Assembly: GCF_047948215.1 (NCBI RefSeq)
Contig: NC_134458.1
Coordinates: 140,290,536-140,354,535, forward strand
Reading direction: 5' to 3'
Length of the DNA stretch: 64,000 bases
Origin: Lycorma delicatula
Lineage: Eukaryota; Arthropoda; Insecta; Hemiptera; Fulgoridae
The notes under the pieces are model-generated. The model did not search any database, had not been told where the DNA came from, and saw nothing but the letters and a program-made list of their open reading frames with translations. Both the position numbers and the translations under genes were made by a program. Position 1 is the first letter of the stretch; the number at the start of each line of letters is the position of its first letter. Shown piece by piece: positions 1-10,473 of the stretch.

Positions 1-620
1 TGTGATCGCGAAAATCATTTCAACGGAAATATCCATTTTGACCATTCCTGAATCTATTTTGACTAGTTTAGGGGTGACGTCTGTACGTACGGATGTATCT
101 CGCATAACTCAAAAACGATTAGCCGTAGAATATAGAAATTTTTGATTTAGGACTGTTGTAACATCTTGTTGGACACCACCCATTTTTGATTGCAATCGAC
201 TGGATCAAAAGTATCCAAAAAAGCCCAAAATCCATGTTTTTGGATTTTCAACTTTCCCTAACTGCAGAAATCATCCCACATTGAGAGCTCTCAACGATAT
301 ATCATAAGTGATACTAATTTTTATTGGTTCCAGAGTGATAGCCAAATAAAATTTTAATTAATGAAATATTTGGATCTTACAAGGGGAAGGCACATCGGTT
401 CGAATTACTCTTTTTATTGTTCATTTACTTTTTTTAATATTTTTTTTTTTAAATTTAAATATATTGATTTATTAATAATTATTAACCTCGGACTGAAAAA
501 ACTTTTACAATAAATAATAATACAATAATAACAATAAAAAAAAATTAAAAGTTATTAGTGAAATAAAATTTTATGTTCTTTTAAAACTGTGAATATTAAT
601 TTATCAGGGGTAAAGGAAGT
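1..620 (+). repeat. Left arm of a large fold-back element (cut by window start)
   Basis: About 620 bp that recurs inverted at 1462-2087 and as further copies near 21256, 24868 and 58898. Conserved blocks include a GACGTCTGTACGTACG core near 76-91, a short ACTCAAAAACGATTAG block near 108-123, and a tail with CAAGGGGAAGGCACATCGG followed by TTCGAATT and a T-run near 380-440. The outer end is marked in other copies by ACTTCCTTGTA and the inner end by an AAGGAAGT at 613-620. No protein frame is visible, so it is a non-autonomous element. The class is not certain: the inverted ends suggest a DNA transposon or fold-back type, while the tRNA-like box in the tail is more SINE-like. Confidence 0.8.
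413..445 (+). promoter_or_regulatory. tRNA T-arm / B-box-like motif followed by T-runs
   Basis: CATCGGTTCGAATTA resembles the RNA polymerase III B box (consensus GGTTCGANNCC) and the T arm of a tRNA. A T-rich run follows shortly after. Matching boxes lie at about 1640-1665 (minus strand, in the right arm), 21693, 25000 and 59310, and each also runs into a T-tract within about 25 nt. A run of four or more T is the usual polymerase III terminator. No convincing A box is visible at the usual spacing, so transcription is an inference. Confidence 0.45.
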
Positions 621-1461
621 CATGTGGTATACACATCACATTTTTTTCTCGTATTAAAATTGTTAAATGCTTATAATTCTTGAACCTATGGACTGATATT
701 GAAAATTCAATATCAGTTTGCATTTTTTTTTAACATTGCATACTTACCCATTGTGCACTTAAATTTCCAAATTTATCGTATTTTAGGGTTTGGAAAGAAG
801 TCTATTTATTCACTAGTTTCCTTAGAGAATAAAAGGTTTCTATATTACAATTTTATATCATACGCTTTCAAAATTTTATAAATTTCAATTAAGATTTTAT
901 TTTTTTCTAATTTTCAAATTTAAATATCACAGTAAATACAAAACTGATTTTCATCATTCAAATTTTATTGCTCTAAGAATATTTTAAAGATTGTTTTATG
1001 TTTTTTAATGTTATGTTAAATTTTAATTTTTTTTAAATTTGTGAAATGATAAGGAAAATGTTTTGGCTGATAAAAAGACCATTAACATACATTATATTTA
1101 TTTTAATTTTTTATTCATTATCGGTGGTTATTAAAAGTAAGGAAAATAGTCCGATTTCTGAATCATCGATAGGAATTAAATATTATATTTAATATTATTA
1201 TTATTAATGTTTATCTTGGTTCACAGTCAACAAATTACTTCATCAAAAAGAGATCTTTTTTTTAAATATCAGTAAATTTAGTTTTCCCTGTTTTTCCATT
1301 CATCAGAACTTTTCCAGCCTAATATAATTTTATTTAAAATGTAGGAATAAATGATTTTTTTGTAATATAAATTTTTAATCGACGTAATTTTGTTTTTTCT
1401 TGTCTAGCGTGAGTTTATCTTTTTTAAATTTTAAGTAAAAAATCTGCTGTGGCACCACGTG
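621..1461. other. AT-rich spacer of the fold-back element
   Basis: It contains no convincing coding frame and consists mostly of A/T runs. It separates the two inverted arms. A perfect hairpin lies at 693-716. The outermost bases on both sides (CATGTGGTATACACATCACA and the matching CTGTGGCACCACGTG near 1447) are the inner ends of the two repeat units, which also carry a GGTGT...ACACC mini-palindrome in other copies. Confidence 0.5.
693..716. repeat. Perfect hairpin, 11 bp arms, 2 nt loop
   Basis: CTGATATTGAA, AA, TTCAATATCAG. One of the series of short-spacer inverted duplications in this window. Confidence 0.8.
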
Positions 1462-2087
1462 ACTTCCTTGTACCCTATTAAATTAAGTATACGCATTTTT
1501 AAAAGTACATAAAATTTTTTTTCATTAATAACTTCTGATTTTTTTATATTATTGTTATTGAATATTATTTATCGTAAATTTTTTTACAATCAGAGGTTAA
1601 CAATTATTGATAGAGCAATATATTTAAATTTAAAAAAAAGAGATAAAGTCGAATTCGAACCGATGTGCCTTCCCCTTGTAAGATCCAAATATTTCATTAA
1701 TTAAAATTTAATTTGGCTAGAACCAATGAATATAAGTACCACTTATGATATATTGGTGAAAAGCGTTCAATGAGGGCTTATTACTGCAGTTAAGAAAAAG
1801 TCCCAGAATCCAGATTTTTTTTAGATTTTGGGCTTTTTATGGACACTTTTGGTTTATTCGATTGCAATCAATAGGGAAGGTGCACTACTAGATGTTACAG
1901 CAGTCTTAAATCTAAAATATGAACATCCTACGGCTAATCGTTTTTGAGTTATACGAGATACATACGTAGGTGCAGACGTCACGCCGAAACTAGTCAAAAT
2001 GGATTCAGGGATGGTTAAAATAGATATTTCCGTTGAAATCTAAAAAACCGGAATTTCTCGCGATCACAATACTTCGTGCAAGGAAGT
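1462..2087 (-). repeat. Right arm of the fold-back element
   Basis: It is the reverse complement of 1-620 over nearly its whole length, with scattered mismatches. It starts with ACTTCCTTGTAC and ends with TGCAAGGAAGT, so a single unit has short terminal inverted repeats of the form ACTTCCTTGTA / TACAAGGAAGT. The B-box-like motif lies on the minus strand at about 1640-1665 (TTCGAACCGATGTGCC on the plus strand). With the left arm it forms a palindrome of about 2.1 kb. Confidence 0.82.
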
Positions 2088-3559
2088 AAATAGGATCAGG
2101 CCAGAATAAGAATACAAGATCATTTATTATTTTTTCTTCAAATAAAGATTAAAAAAAAGTATAAATATTTATTTTTACTGTATTATATAATAATTTTTTT
2201 ATAAAAATATGTTTGAATTAAAAAATATACATTTAAAGACAATATATATTAAATACCATAAATAATATTAATTTTTTTTTTGTTTTTTTAATACCCTTTT
2301 CACATTACCAGAACTAACATTTTTCAAAATTAAAAATTGTTTAATTTTTAAATTAATATAACTTTTTCTTTCCAAAATTTCTTTACTTTTATTTTTGAAA
2401 AAAAATGTAATGTTCCAAATTGATAAAATAATTATTTTAGATTTCATTAAAAAAATTTTCTATATTAATGTAACATGGATAAGTTCTTATATGAGTAATA
2501 TACAAATTATTGTTATTATTATGTTATATTATTTATCATTCTGATAAAGTGTAGTTAATCAAAGAGACCTGCTTTCATTTTGAAGCAGATATTAGATTAC
2601 TTGAAATAAAATTGACTAAAGATAATCAAATTACGGACATTGACTTACAAAAGCAATTATTATGTACTATATTTTCACATGAATGGTCTCACTAGACCTC
2701 CTAGCAATTTTGATAATCAGAGCTCTTATACTAAGTGATTCGGACTGACCCTTTATTCTCTACGGAATTAAAATACGCTGCTTGATGTGTAAATCTCATT
2801 GGAATAGGAGAAGTGGCCTACACTATTAGTTACTTTATTATAAAATACAACTCATATGTTGAAACAAAAGCTAAAAACGGTTATTAAAATAAACTGAAAA
2901 ACCAGAAAACGTCAAATAATTGCTTATAAAACAAATTATTTAACATCTAAAACTAGATTGCTATTTTAATTGTTAAATAATTCTCACTTGTTACTAAAGA
3001 AGTAATGTACATATATATACTAGGCTCAAGATTAATTTTCTATTCGGTGTGATTTTCTAAGGGTGACTGGGATTCCAATCCAGAAAGTTTCGGATGAAAA
3101 CTATAGAGCCTTCTATGCATGTTAAAAACTGAATTTGTTTTTTTTTAATTTTACTGAGGATTGTTTTATGAATATAGGAATTTTAACAATTTTTACAGAA
3201 TTTTCTTTATCTCTTAAACATAAGCATAGTACATACTTACCGATACTAAAATTTACCGATAGAAGCGAAATATGCCTATATGGAATTTTATTTCATTTTA
3301 TTATCATTCAATGGCAGTTAGTTTGAATGATAATATTAAATCTCAGAAAGGTTTTTCATAATTAATATTTTAGTGATATGAAAAGAAGGCAATATATCTG
3401 TACTGATTAAAAAATAGAAATTTAATGTTGCTAATTATTCATACCTAATGGATGTAAAAAATTTAACGAAGATCGCCGATCATTTATATGTAGGAATCTT
3501 GGACTCTCCATAACTACTTTTGGTACTTACGTATTAGTCCGTCGACCAATAAATTGCAA
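2088..3559. other. AT-rich intergenic sequence, no gene seen
   Basis: Mostly A/T-rich with short homopolymer runs. The open frame at 3135-3326 has the composition of random AT-rich DNA. I see nothing recognisable. Confidence 0.6.
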
Positions 3560-3738
3560 AATTTTGGGTAATTGTTAATATCACCCGATATAAGCATTAT
3601 ATTAATATTTTTAAAACCATTTATATTTATCTTATAAATATACTTTAACCAAACTTAACCTACGCTCTTTTCCCTCACTAACCTTAATTAATTAACACAT
3701 TACTGTTTTGAGTATTTAAATAATAATTTGAGTAATTA
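3560..3738. repeat. Palindromic repeat, copy 1, left half
   Basis: It contains TATCACCCGATATAAGC, then AACTTAACCTACGC and CTCACTAACCTTAATTAA, and ends in GTAATTA at 3732-3738. The same sequence order is found intact at 6650-6935, directly downstream of the retrotransposon. The right half of this copy continues at 6540-6649. So a retrotransposon was inserted into the first of two tandem units. Confidence 0.78.
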
Positions 3739-3845
3739 AATAATAAAAGCGGTGAAGTGTGGGGACCCGGACTGTTCCCGACTCTGCTTCCGATGTAATG
3801 GCGAGGGGCGCAAAAAGAGTGAGTGCCAGCAGCGTGTAGGGAACG

Positions 3846-3888
3846 CTGGAAAGGAAAGTGTGGAAAGGAAAGTGTGGAAAGGAAATGT
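3846..3888 (+). repeat. 14 bp tandem repeat, three units
   Basis: The unit TGGAAAGGAAAGTG is repeated about three times, the last unit changing at its end. It lies just upstream of the endonuclease start in the R1-like element, in what was probably ORF1 or the ORF1-ORF2 junction. Confidence 0.75.
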
Positions 3889-3937
3889 CTCGTGTCGGAG
3901 GTGGTGACGGCAACTGCGAGGAAAGAATAGTCCGATA

Positions 3938-4542
3938 ATGCGCTTCTTACAAATCAATGTAAACAGGAGCAGCAGGGTATTGGATGTGTACTGGAAGATA
4001 GCAATACAGCGATGCACACACATTATAGTGGTCAGCGAGGCCCACCGTAGGACGATCGCAGACAACAAATAGACGGCGCCAGCCAATGCTGATATAGCGA
4101 TATTGGTCATTTCGACGAGTATGGCGATTTACAGCATGAGCAGAGGCTCGTGCTACGTGTGGCTAGAACTAGCAAAGTTACTAGTCTACAGCGTCTATTT
4201 GTCACCAAATATTGTGCACCCAGTTTTTGAGAAAATGGTTGACAAATTGGTTGTGGATATGAGGAACTGGAGGGTAAAGGAAGTCATCGTTGGAGGTGAC
4301 TTCAGTTCCAAGTCCAGGACTTGGGGGAGTCAGGTGTTCAACGTGAGAAATAGAGTTCTAGAAGATGCAATGGCCTCTGTGGATCTCATCTTCACTGTGT
4401 CAACAGTTACGGGGACCTGACTTTCGAGAGGGGAGGTCGAGGAGTCTCAACACCTGATCTGACATTTATGGACATGAGATGCATGAGGTGGCTCGCGAAC
4501 TGGGAGGTGTTAGAGGAGGAGACCCTCAGTGATCAAGCTTAA
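3938..4542 (+). pseudogene. R1-like endonuclease domain (broken)
   Basis: The frame starting at 3938 reads MRFLQINVNRS, the usual opening of R1-clade endonucleases (LR..Q.N.NR). It continues through VVSEAHR near 4025 to a stop near 4067, then resumes in the same frame with VYSVYLSPN near 4187, VGGDFSSKSRTWGS near 4282-4334 and an R...LE...D segment. After a frameshift near 4405 it reads YGDLTFERGG and STPDLTF, then SDQA where family members have SDH. The domain nicks target DNA and primes reverse transcription. The GGDF.SKS and STPDLTF motifs are diagnostic. At least one stop, one frameshift and the change of the final catalytic His make it inactive. Confidence 0.85.
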
Positions 4543-4638
4543 TAAGCTGTGAATTTGATGGACCCACCCTGAGAAGAGGGACAAACGTGAGAAGACCAAG
4601 ATGGGAAAATGGGATTGACCAATGAATGGGTTCCGGAA

Positions 4639-5559
4639 GGATGGAAAGGAGCCAGTCTGGTCATGTAGAAGAAGGGCGGACTAGTGGGAATACCGGTGGC
4701 ATGCAAACCGTTGTGCATGTTAAACTGCCCGGCGAAATTATTTGAGAGGGTAGTTCTTCGCAGATTGAATTAAGCGTTGGAGGACTCCAACCATGAAATG
4801 TGGATTTCATTCAGACCAGTTCGGTTTCCGGGCGGGCGCTCCACGCTGGACGCCATTAAAAATTGTGCAGTTAGCTGTCGCGGTAACATGGTGGATCAGG
4901 AGGATAAGTGTCGTCATGTTTCTAAATATAGAAACGCATTCAACGAAATACCGTGGGAGACAATATACCGAGAACTCCGGGACCGGCAGATACCACTTTA
5001 AGGAGAATAGTCCAGCAATACTTCGAGGAGAGATATGTGGTCGGGTGCTCTGAAGAGGGTGATATAAAGTTCCCAGTCGAGAGGGGTGTTCCAAAAGGAT
5101 CAGTGCTGAGCTCAGCCCTGTAGAACATAGCATTCGACGGAATATTAAGGCAGGACTATCCGGAGGGGTCACGCCGGTCTCATTTGCACACGACCTAGCA
5201 CTGGTGCTAGTTAGTGACACAGAAGCAGAACTGATGGCCGTGAGTGAAGGAGCAGTCAATCAGGCAAAGATGTGGTTGTCTGCGAATGAACTGCGTGTAG
5301 CTGATGACAAAGTAAAGGTAGAAATTATGACAGAGCGTCGGAGATTAAGTCCCATTCAATTTTGTGTGGATGAAGTAACTGTGTACCCTAGGCCAGTTGC
5401 AAAATATCTGCGGGTATCGATGGACGAGCACTGGTCCTTCACAATCCATGTAGAAGAAACTGCCAGAACTGGCGAGAGGGTTGTCGCGTTGAGGAGGTTG
5501 ATGAGCAATCAGGGCGGTCCCCGAATTGTAAAGATGAGGCTACTGGCTGGAGTGTAGGC
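4639..5559 (+). pseudogene. R1-like reverse transcriptase domain (broken)
   Basis: WKGASLVM near 4642 and ACKPLCMLN near 4702 match the finger motifs (LI.K, YRPI.LL). FGFRAG near 4822, then a frameshift, then YRNAFNEIPW near 4928-4958 (motif A region). VERGVPKGSVL near 5079 (motif B) is followed by a stop. FAHDLALV near 5181 is motif C, in which the first Asp of the essential FADD pair is replaced by His. From 5204 to 5557 a clean frame runs through W.SANELR..., KYLRV and GGPRIVKMRLL, all typical of R1-clade thumb sequence. Role known for the family: copying element RNA at the nicked target. The His change, stops and frameshifts show it is dead. Confidence 0.87.
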
Positions 5560-6370
5560 CTCCACGGAGCTTTACGGGGTACATTTCTGGGTGTTTTCTA
5601 TGGACAGAGCCCGCAACAGCAAGAGATTGCTGAGTCAGCAGAGGAGACTCAATTTAAGGATTATCGCTGGATACAGGACGGTAAGTAGAGAAACGGCGGC
5701 AGTAATAGCCGGGATGCCCCCGTAAATCTGCTGGCAAAAATGCGACATTCCATCGCAATGGGGTGGGTGTAGAAGGAAAGAAAACGGCTGTTGACGCGAT
5801 GTTCAAAGCCTGGAATTTCAGATGGAAGGAGGCAGCTACAGGAAGATGGACACAAAGGCTCATCCGCGATATGAGGAGCTGGTTGGATATGAGAAAGCAG
5901 TAGAATATTAGTAATTAGCTCACCCTCTCAGGACATCGATGCTTTCGATACTATTTACACAGAATGAACAGGAGCAATACAGAGACCTGCCATGACTGTA
6001 GTGAACGGGACACCGCTAATGAAGTAATATTTTCATGCATAAAATGGAGTGGGCTTAGGACCGGTATACTGGAGGAAGGTCCATTAAATGTAGTAAATGC
6101 AGAAATGCAGATACCATCATTAGCAAAATGTTAAGAGACAGGGTTTCCTGGAGTAGAATAGTGATTTCGGTAACTAACATTGTTAGATCTAAGGCAGCAG
6201 AAGAACGAAGGCAAGCCGGAAGAACGTCGTCAATCGGAGGTAGAATAACCGTTACCGGATGGTCGTGGGCAGGCAGCCGCGGGGTGGTCGGGCGGCGGCT
6301 GCTCTCCGGAGTTGTTGTCCGTCAATTGCTCCTCGGGGACGCTGCCTGGATCATCCCAAGGCGGCAGTAA
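5560..6370 (+). pseudogene. R1-like ORF2 C-terminus with degenerate zinc finger
   Basis: Downstream of the thumb, ELYGVHFW (LLYGA..W in relatives), then YRTVSRETAAVIAGMPP near 5676-5727, WTQRLIRDMRSW near 5847-5883, a GHRCFRYYLHRM segment near 5933-5967, and CHDCSERDTANEVIFSC near 5989-6040. The last is the C..C...H...C knuckle of R1-type elements, with the His apparently replaced by Glu. A final open stretch, 6128-6370, reads LRDRVSWSRI... and ERRQAG, in keeping with the far C-terminus. Several stops and frame changes occur. Confidence 0.8.
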
Positions 6371-6539
6371 GGGCGTCCGGGTGATTGCGCAGGGGCTGAT
6401 GCATACCGTACGGATTAGGTCCCTGCGTGATAGCGGGAGTGTTTTTTAGCGGCTGAGAGTCCCGCACTTACCGTCAGAGCGGACCTGGCGGCGGCTGGCA
6501 GAGCGTTTTCCTCCCCTACGGAAAAAAAAATTAAATTTT
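6371..6539 (+). other. 3' untranslated end of the R1-like element
   Basis: GC-rich sequence that ends abruptly in a run of nine A and then AT-rich DNA at the repeated GTAATTA. The composition jump marks the element boundary. Confidence 0.75.
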
Positions 6540-6649
6540 GTAATTATTGCAATTATTTATTATTTAAATAATCAAAACATTATTGTTAATTAGTCGAGGT
6601 TAGCGAGTGTAGGTTAAATTATATCTATAATTATAAGGAGAAAACTTTT
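6540..6649. repeat. Palindromic repeat, copy 1, right half
   Basis: It begins with the second GTAATTA, then TTGCAATTATTTATT, and carries GAGGTTAGCGAGTGTAGG, the inverted partner of the CTACGC...CTAACC block at 3660-3685. Confidence 0.75.
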
Positions 6650-6935
6650 GGGTTATTATTAATATCACCTGATATAACCATTATATTACCATTTTTATAA
6701 CCACTTATATTTATTTATTTTATAAATATAATTTAACCATACTTAACCTACGCTAGCTTTGCTCGCTAACCTAGACTAATTAATACGGTCATGTTTTGAG
6801 TATTTATATAATAATTCAGTAATTATTGCAATTATTTATTATTTAAATAATTAAAACATTACTGTTAATCGAGGTTAGCAAGAGAAGCGACCGTAGGTTA
6901 AGTTTGCTTAATTTATATGTATAAAATTATAAACA
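6650..6935. repeat. Palindromic repeat, copy 2 (uninterrupted)
   Basis: Same order as copy 1: TATCACCTGATATAACC, the TTAACCTACGCTAGC and GCTCGCTAACCT arm near 6748-6772, a central AATTCAGTAATTATTGC (empty target site), then AGGTTAGC...GTAGGTTAA near 6871-6900. A shorter relative lies at 52830-52910. It looks like a small inverted-repeat element with no coding content. Confidence 0.78.
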
Positions 6936-6975
6936 ATAATCCTTATATTTTTAATATGTAAAATATGTTAATGAT

Positions 6976-7008
6976 CCCGTAACTTTGAAGTATTTTCAAA
7001 GTTACGGG
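6976..7008. repeat. Perfect hairpin, 14 bp arms, 5 nt loop
   Basis: CCCGTAACTTTGAA, GTATT, TTCAAAGTTACGGG. The arms are not simple sequence. No T-run or gene context suggests a terminator. Confidence 0.85.
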
Positions 7009-8228
7009 GGTTATGAGTATGTACTCGTACTAGGGATGACTGTTAACGGAGAAATGTGAGCTTTTGTTATATTTCAAGATGCACAACTGAAAAGATGGTT
7101 TCAGACTCTCACATCATAAATATTCCATTCTATCAGAATGTGCAGGTACTGAAAAAATTTACGTTTAGTACTTGTAAACTTCTATGCAGGATTAACTGCC
7201 TGGAAAAAATATTCCTTTCAACGAGTCCATGTTATAGATTGAATTATTCATATGCGTATATTATAATTAGGTAACAACCATACCAGCTGTAAAAAAACAA
7301 AAACAAAACATGCAATATTATATTAGGATGGACGCGTGGTTTTACGTCCACCACCCTACCACCTCCACCTAAAGCTAAAGCTCATAGTACTAAGTTTTAG
7401 GACAATATGAGCAAGTAAAAAATTAATCTTGTTTATGCTCGTATTGTTAAGGTTAAGGAAGAAATTATTAAAAGGTTGTGTGTGGAACACTTCGTTAACA
7501 ATAACTAAATAGAAGTAAATGTGGTTAAAATGATCTAGTAAAGGGCTAATAAATAAAATAATACATTAATTTTTAAATTGATAAAAATAATTAACCTGAA
7601 AAGTTCATCCTGAGAAGTAAATGATTTTTTCGATAATTAACCTTTATAATTCAACAATTCAGTAAATTCACTGCTGTTATGGCTCAGAAGTATAATTATT
7701 TAATATATTATTAATTAATCAGTCACGTTGTTAATTTTTGTATTCTCCGAATAGCAATATAATTGAACGTTATTTCAGCATTCCTGGAAGTTTATTATTT
7801 ATGACTACTAAATTGTTTTTGTTTTCAACAAATTATTATTTATTACGTATATGATAAGCATACAAAAAACAATATATACAAACATACAATAACAACAGGT
7901 AAGCATCCAATAATAGTTACTATGTTGAATTATAATGATATTTTGTAGCGAATGAAAAGTGATGTGTTTTGAAACATCTAAATGAAAATAAAACACAGGA
8001 AACTGGTTGATTATACATACGAAAACAAGCATCCTGTCACAGCGCACTAAATTAAAAATTCAACTACAATATATTTGTCTCTAGATATCGTTCTCTATCT
8101 CTTACAGATCATAAAACGTGTAAAAGGTTCAGTGTAATTCAAGTGTAAGAAATACATAATTTCTTTATGTTTTGAGGTATGAAGAGTACGAAAATACCAT
8201 TCACTTAAATTCGGGTTTCCTGGTATAC
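7009..8228. other. AT-rich intergenic sequence
   Basis: The open frames at 7056-7274 and 7808-8047 (minus) show no motif or family resemblance. I see no RNA gene or repeat shared with the rest of the window. Confidence 0.5.
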
Positions 8229-8283
8229 ATATATATATATATATATATATGTGTGTGGTGTGTGTGTGTGTGTGCGTGTGTTT
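8229..8283. repeat. (TA)n then (GT)n microsatellite
   Basis: About eleven TA units followed by GT units with a few breaks. It is followed by a generic low-complexity module similar in style to those beside the other microsatellites. Confidence 0.9.
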
Positions 8284-8659
8284 GCGCGCGAGCGTGATTG
8301 TAGATGTATTTTTATAAAATGTTTAGGCTCGAAAATCTCCAAAACTATTTGATCAATTTTATTGAAGTTTAGGTGTCCTGTAGTAATGTATCTCTAGTTT
8401 TACATGTAAAACTTTGATGAAGAATAATTGAGTCATTCTTTAGTTATGCTCAATTTCATGTCGAAAAAATTTGAGCGGGGAAAGTTAGAAATGTGATTCG
8501 TTATGATGCAGTGCTAGTTGGAACGTTGACGTTTTTTTATTTGCGGTATCTATTTTTAGCAATATTGTTCAGCGTATTCAGGTAGCGTAACCTGCTTTGA
8601 GAGTCGTGATGACTGTGTATATGTTTTTATCTAAGGGTAACATAACCCTTAAATAAAAG

Positions 8660-8707
8660 CGCGTATGAAAGATAAACCACTGTCTAATGGTGTATCTTTC
8701 ATACGCG
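8660..8707. repeat. Perfect inverted repeat, 15 bp arms, 18 nt spacer
   Basis: CGCGTATGAAAGATA and its exact complement TATCTTTCATACGCG. The spacer has its own ACCA...TGGT complementarity. It lies in otherwise featureless sequence. Confidence 0.85.
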
Positions 8708-10100
8708 ATTATGCAGTGAGTCACATGTGGTGAGTTAGTTAAAACTTGATGTTTTTGCGTAGGCTCCACTGGTTGATGAAATCTATGCAGTGCGTTGTAC
8801 TCTGCAAATCAGTGCATTTCTGACTGAGAAAAGTGAGTGCGTCGGAATTATTAACTCTTTACTGATCTTCTTCATACAATATATTAAAATAAATATTTTT
8901 ATTTCTTATTTATATTTTGTATAGTTTTATTTTATTTCTTAATTCGTTTTCTTTATAAAATTTTTAAATAAGAATGAGGGCATACCTTTTCAAAAGGAAA
9001 CAATAAAAAAATGAAAAGTTGGTCTTCTTGTGTACAACTGCGCAACGGTTTTTTTTTTGTAAATAAAATTGTAGATCAATATTTTAATTTGATGTGAAAA
9101 CTGTTAAAACACATAATGGTTTGTTATTCAAAAATTTAGCCCTTCATATTTACAATCATGTCACGTCTGACATACAATCTCGGTCAGTTAAAAAACAGGC
9201 TATTTTTAAATTCAGGTTAAATCCTTATACATCCTGTGGAATTTGTTAAGAATGATAATTTACTATTATTATCTCTTCAAAAATAATTAATAAAAATCGA
9301 ATAAAAAAAATTAAATTGTTATTCAGGGTTTCACAACTTTTCAACCCATTTAAATATTATCAGGAACATTTATTCTTAGTTTTCATATTAAAAAATATGA
9401 AAAATATGAATTTTCATATTTTTTAATATGAAAACTATATATATATATATAGCCACTCGTATATGTAGCCAGATTCTAATTAACCTAATTTTAAAAATAT
9501 ACATAATGGCATTTTTCTCATTTTTTCTTTGCAATATCTTTAGAACACACTTAGCAACTATAGAATGTGACCTGTCTAATGCACACCATTTATTTTATTG
9601 ATTTCTTAAAAGGTTTTCCTTTATTGGTTCATCCTGCTCAATTTTTTCACCTGATTTGAACATTCCTTAATTGTTTTTCTATTCTATTTTTGTCTTATTT
9701 CTTATCTGACAATTAATCGCTAATACCCCTTTTAGTTTTATGTATCATTTACATATAATGATTTATTCGATTGATTTTTGGTAAATTTTTATATAAAATT
9801 TAGGTGATTTTTTTAATGGTTATGAAATAGTTTACGTAATTTTATTAATTCAAAAAAATTATAAATTAAATTGTATCTGATTACAAGCTATAGGTTAATA
9901 TATAATTATTTTAATTTTATTTCACTATGCCAAGTCTGTTCTTTAGAGCAAAAGACAAATTATTTCACTTTCTTGGTAAATACAGTTAGAATATCTATAC
10001 TAAAGAAATAAGTATAGAGATCGTGTCAAAACCGAAGTACCGAGATTTTTGCAAATCTTTATGTTTTAGGGTTCAACTAGTTCTTCTGGCCCAAATAAAA
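8708..10100. other. AT-rich intergenic sequence
   Basis: No coding signal. It contains one strong hairpin (9378-9436) listed separately and a short TA run near 9437-9452. Confidence 0.5.
9378..9436. repeat. Perfect hairpin, 26 bp arms, 7 nt loop
   Basis: The arms at 9378-9403 and 9411-9436 are exact complements (AGTTTTCATATT at the outer end), with loop ATATGAA. The sequence is AT-rich, but 26 paired bases without a mismatch is the longest perfect arm of the short-spacer hairpins seen here. Confidence 0.85.
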
Positions 10101-10106
10101 ACATAC

Positions 10107-10201
<95 letters not shown>
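10107..10201. repeat. (TA)n-(TG)n microsatellite
   Basis: About ten TA units pass into more than thirty TG units. The open frames on both strands here (poly Cys-Val or Thr-His) are artefacts of the repeat. Confidence 0.95.
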
Positions 10202-10204
<3 letters not shown>

Positions 10205-10335
10205 TACACGTATCTAGTTATGTTGTCGCACTGCTTTTGACCTTTTATCTCAGGATTTACCAAACCGATTTTCTTCAGATTTGGCTCAAATATTCATATA
10301 TATGGGTAAATGATCATATTAATTTTTCTCTTCAG
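10202..10335 (-). repeat. Dispersed repeat module beside the microsatellite
   Basis: The reverse complement (GGTCAAAAGCAGTGCGACA, AATCGGTTTGG, ATCCTGAGATA) matches 50815-50945 on the plus strand, including the block GGTCAAAAGCAGTGCGACA. Both copies run into CA/TG-rich sequence, so the module appears to carry its own microsatellite edge. Confidence 0.75.
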
Positions 10336-10394
10336 AGGTTCTTTAAAAAAACTTTCACTTAGGGTAATTTATTACCTACATATCATTTATAAAT

Positions 10395-10440
10395 AATCTA
10401 AAAACCCGCCACTCCCGGTGGGGAGTGCCGCCAAGCCCGG
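10395..10440. repeat. Short GC-rich patch with repeated CCCGGTGGGG
   Basis: CCCGGTGGGG occurs twice, and CACTCCC/GGGAGTG form a small stem. It is a compositional island next to the hairpin at 10441-10473. I do not recognise it. Confidence 0.6.
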
Positions 10441-10473
10441 TGGGGTTGATTATTTTTCAAATAATCAACCCCA
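10441..10473. repeat. Perfect hairpin, 15 bp arms, 3 nt loop
   Basis: TGGGGTTGATTATTT, TTC, AAATAATCAACCCCA. The GC-rich outer part makes chance pairing unlikely. Confidence 0.87.

Larger units (their letters stand above)
3739..6539 (+). mobile_element. R1-like non-LTR retrotransposon, decayed
   Basis: A GC-richer island of about 2.8 kb in AT-rich DNA. It carries, in order, an apurinic-like endonuclease, a reverse transcriptase and the R1-type C-terminal segment with a zinc-finger-like end, then a 3' untranslated tail ending in an A-rich stretch (6521-6539). The insertion is flanked by GTAATTA at 3732-3738 and 6540-6546, a 7 bp target site duplication. The neighbouring tandem copy (near 6826-6840) shows the same sequence without the insert. 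The part between endonuclease and reverse transcriptase is much shorter than in intact elements of this family, which points to an internal deletion near 4545-4635. Stops and frameshifts interrupt every domain. True R1 elements sit in 28S rDNA; this relative has inserted elsewhere. Confidence 0.88.

Noticed and set aside
4807..5259. 150-residue minus-strand open frame
   Set aside because: It is the antisense of the R1-like reverse transcriptase, whose plus strand has the family motifs.
6976..7008. Hairpin as a transcription terminator
   Set aside because: The window is eukaryotic, no gene ends here and no T-run follows.
10023..10362. Open frames rich in Cys-Val or Thr-His
   Set aside because: They are translations of the TG/CA microsatellite on both strands.
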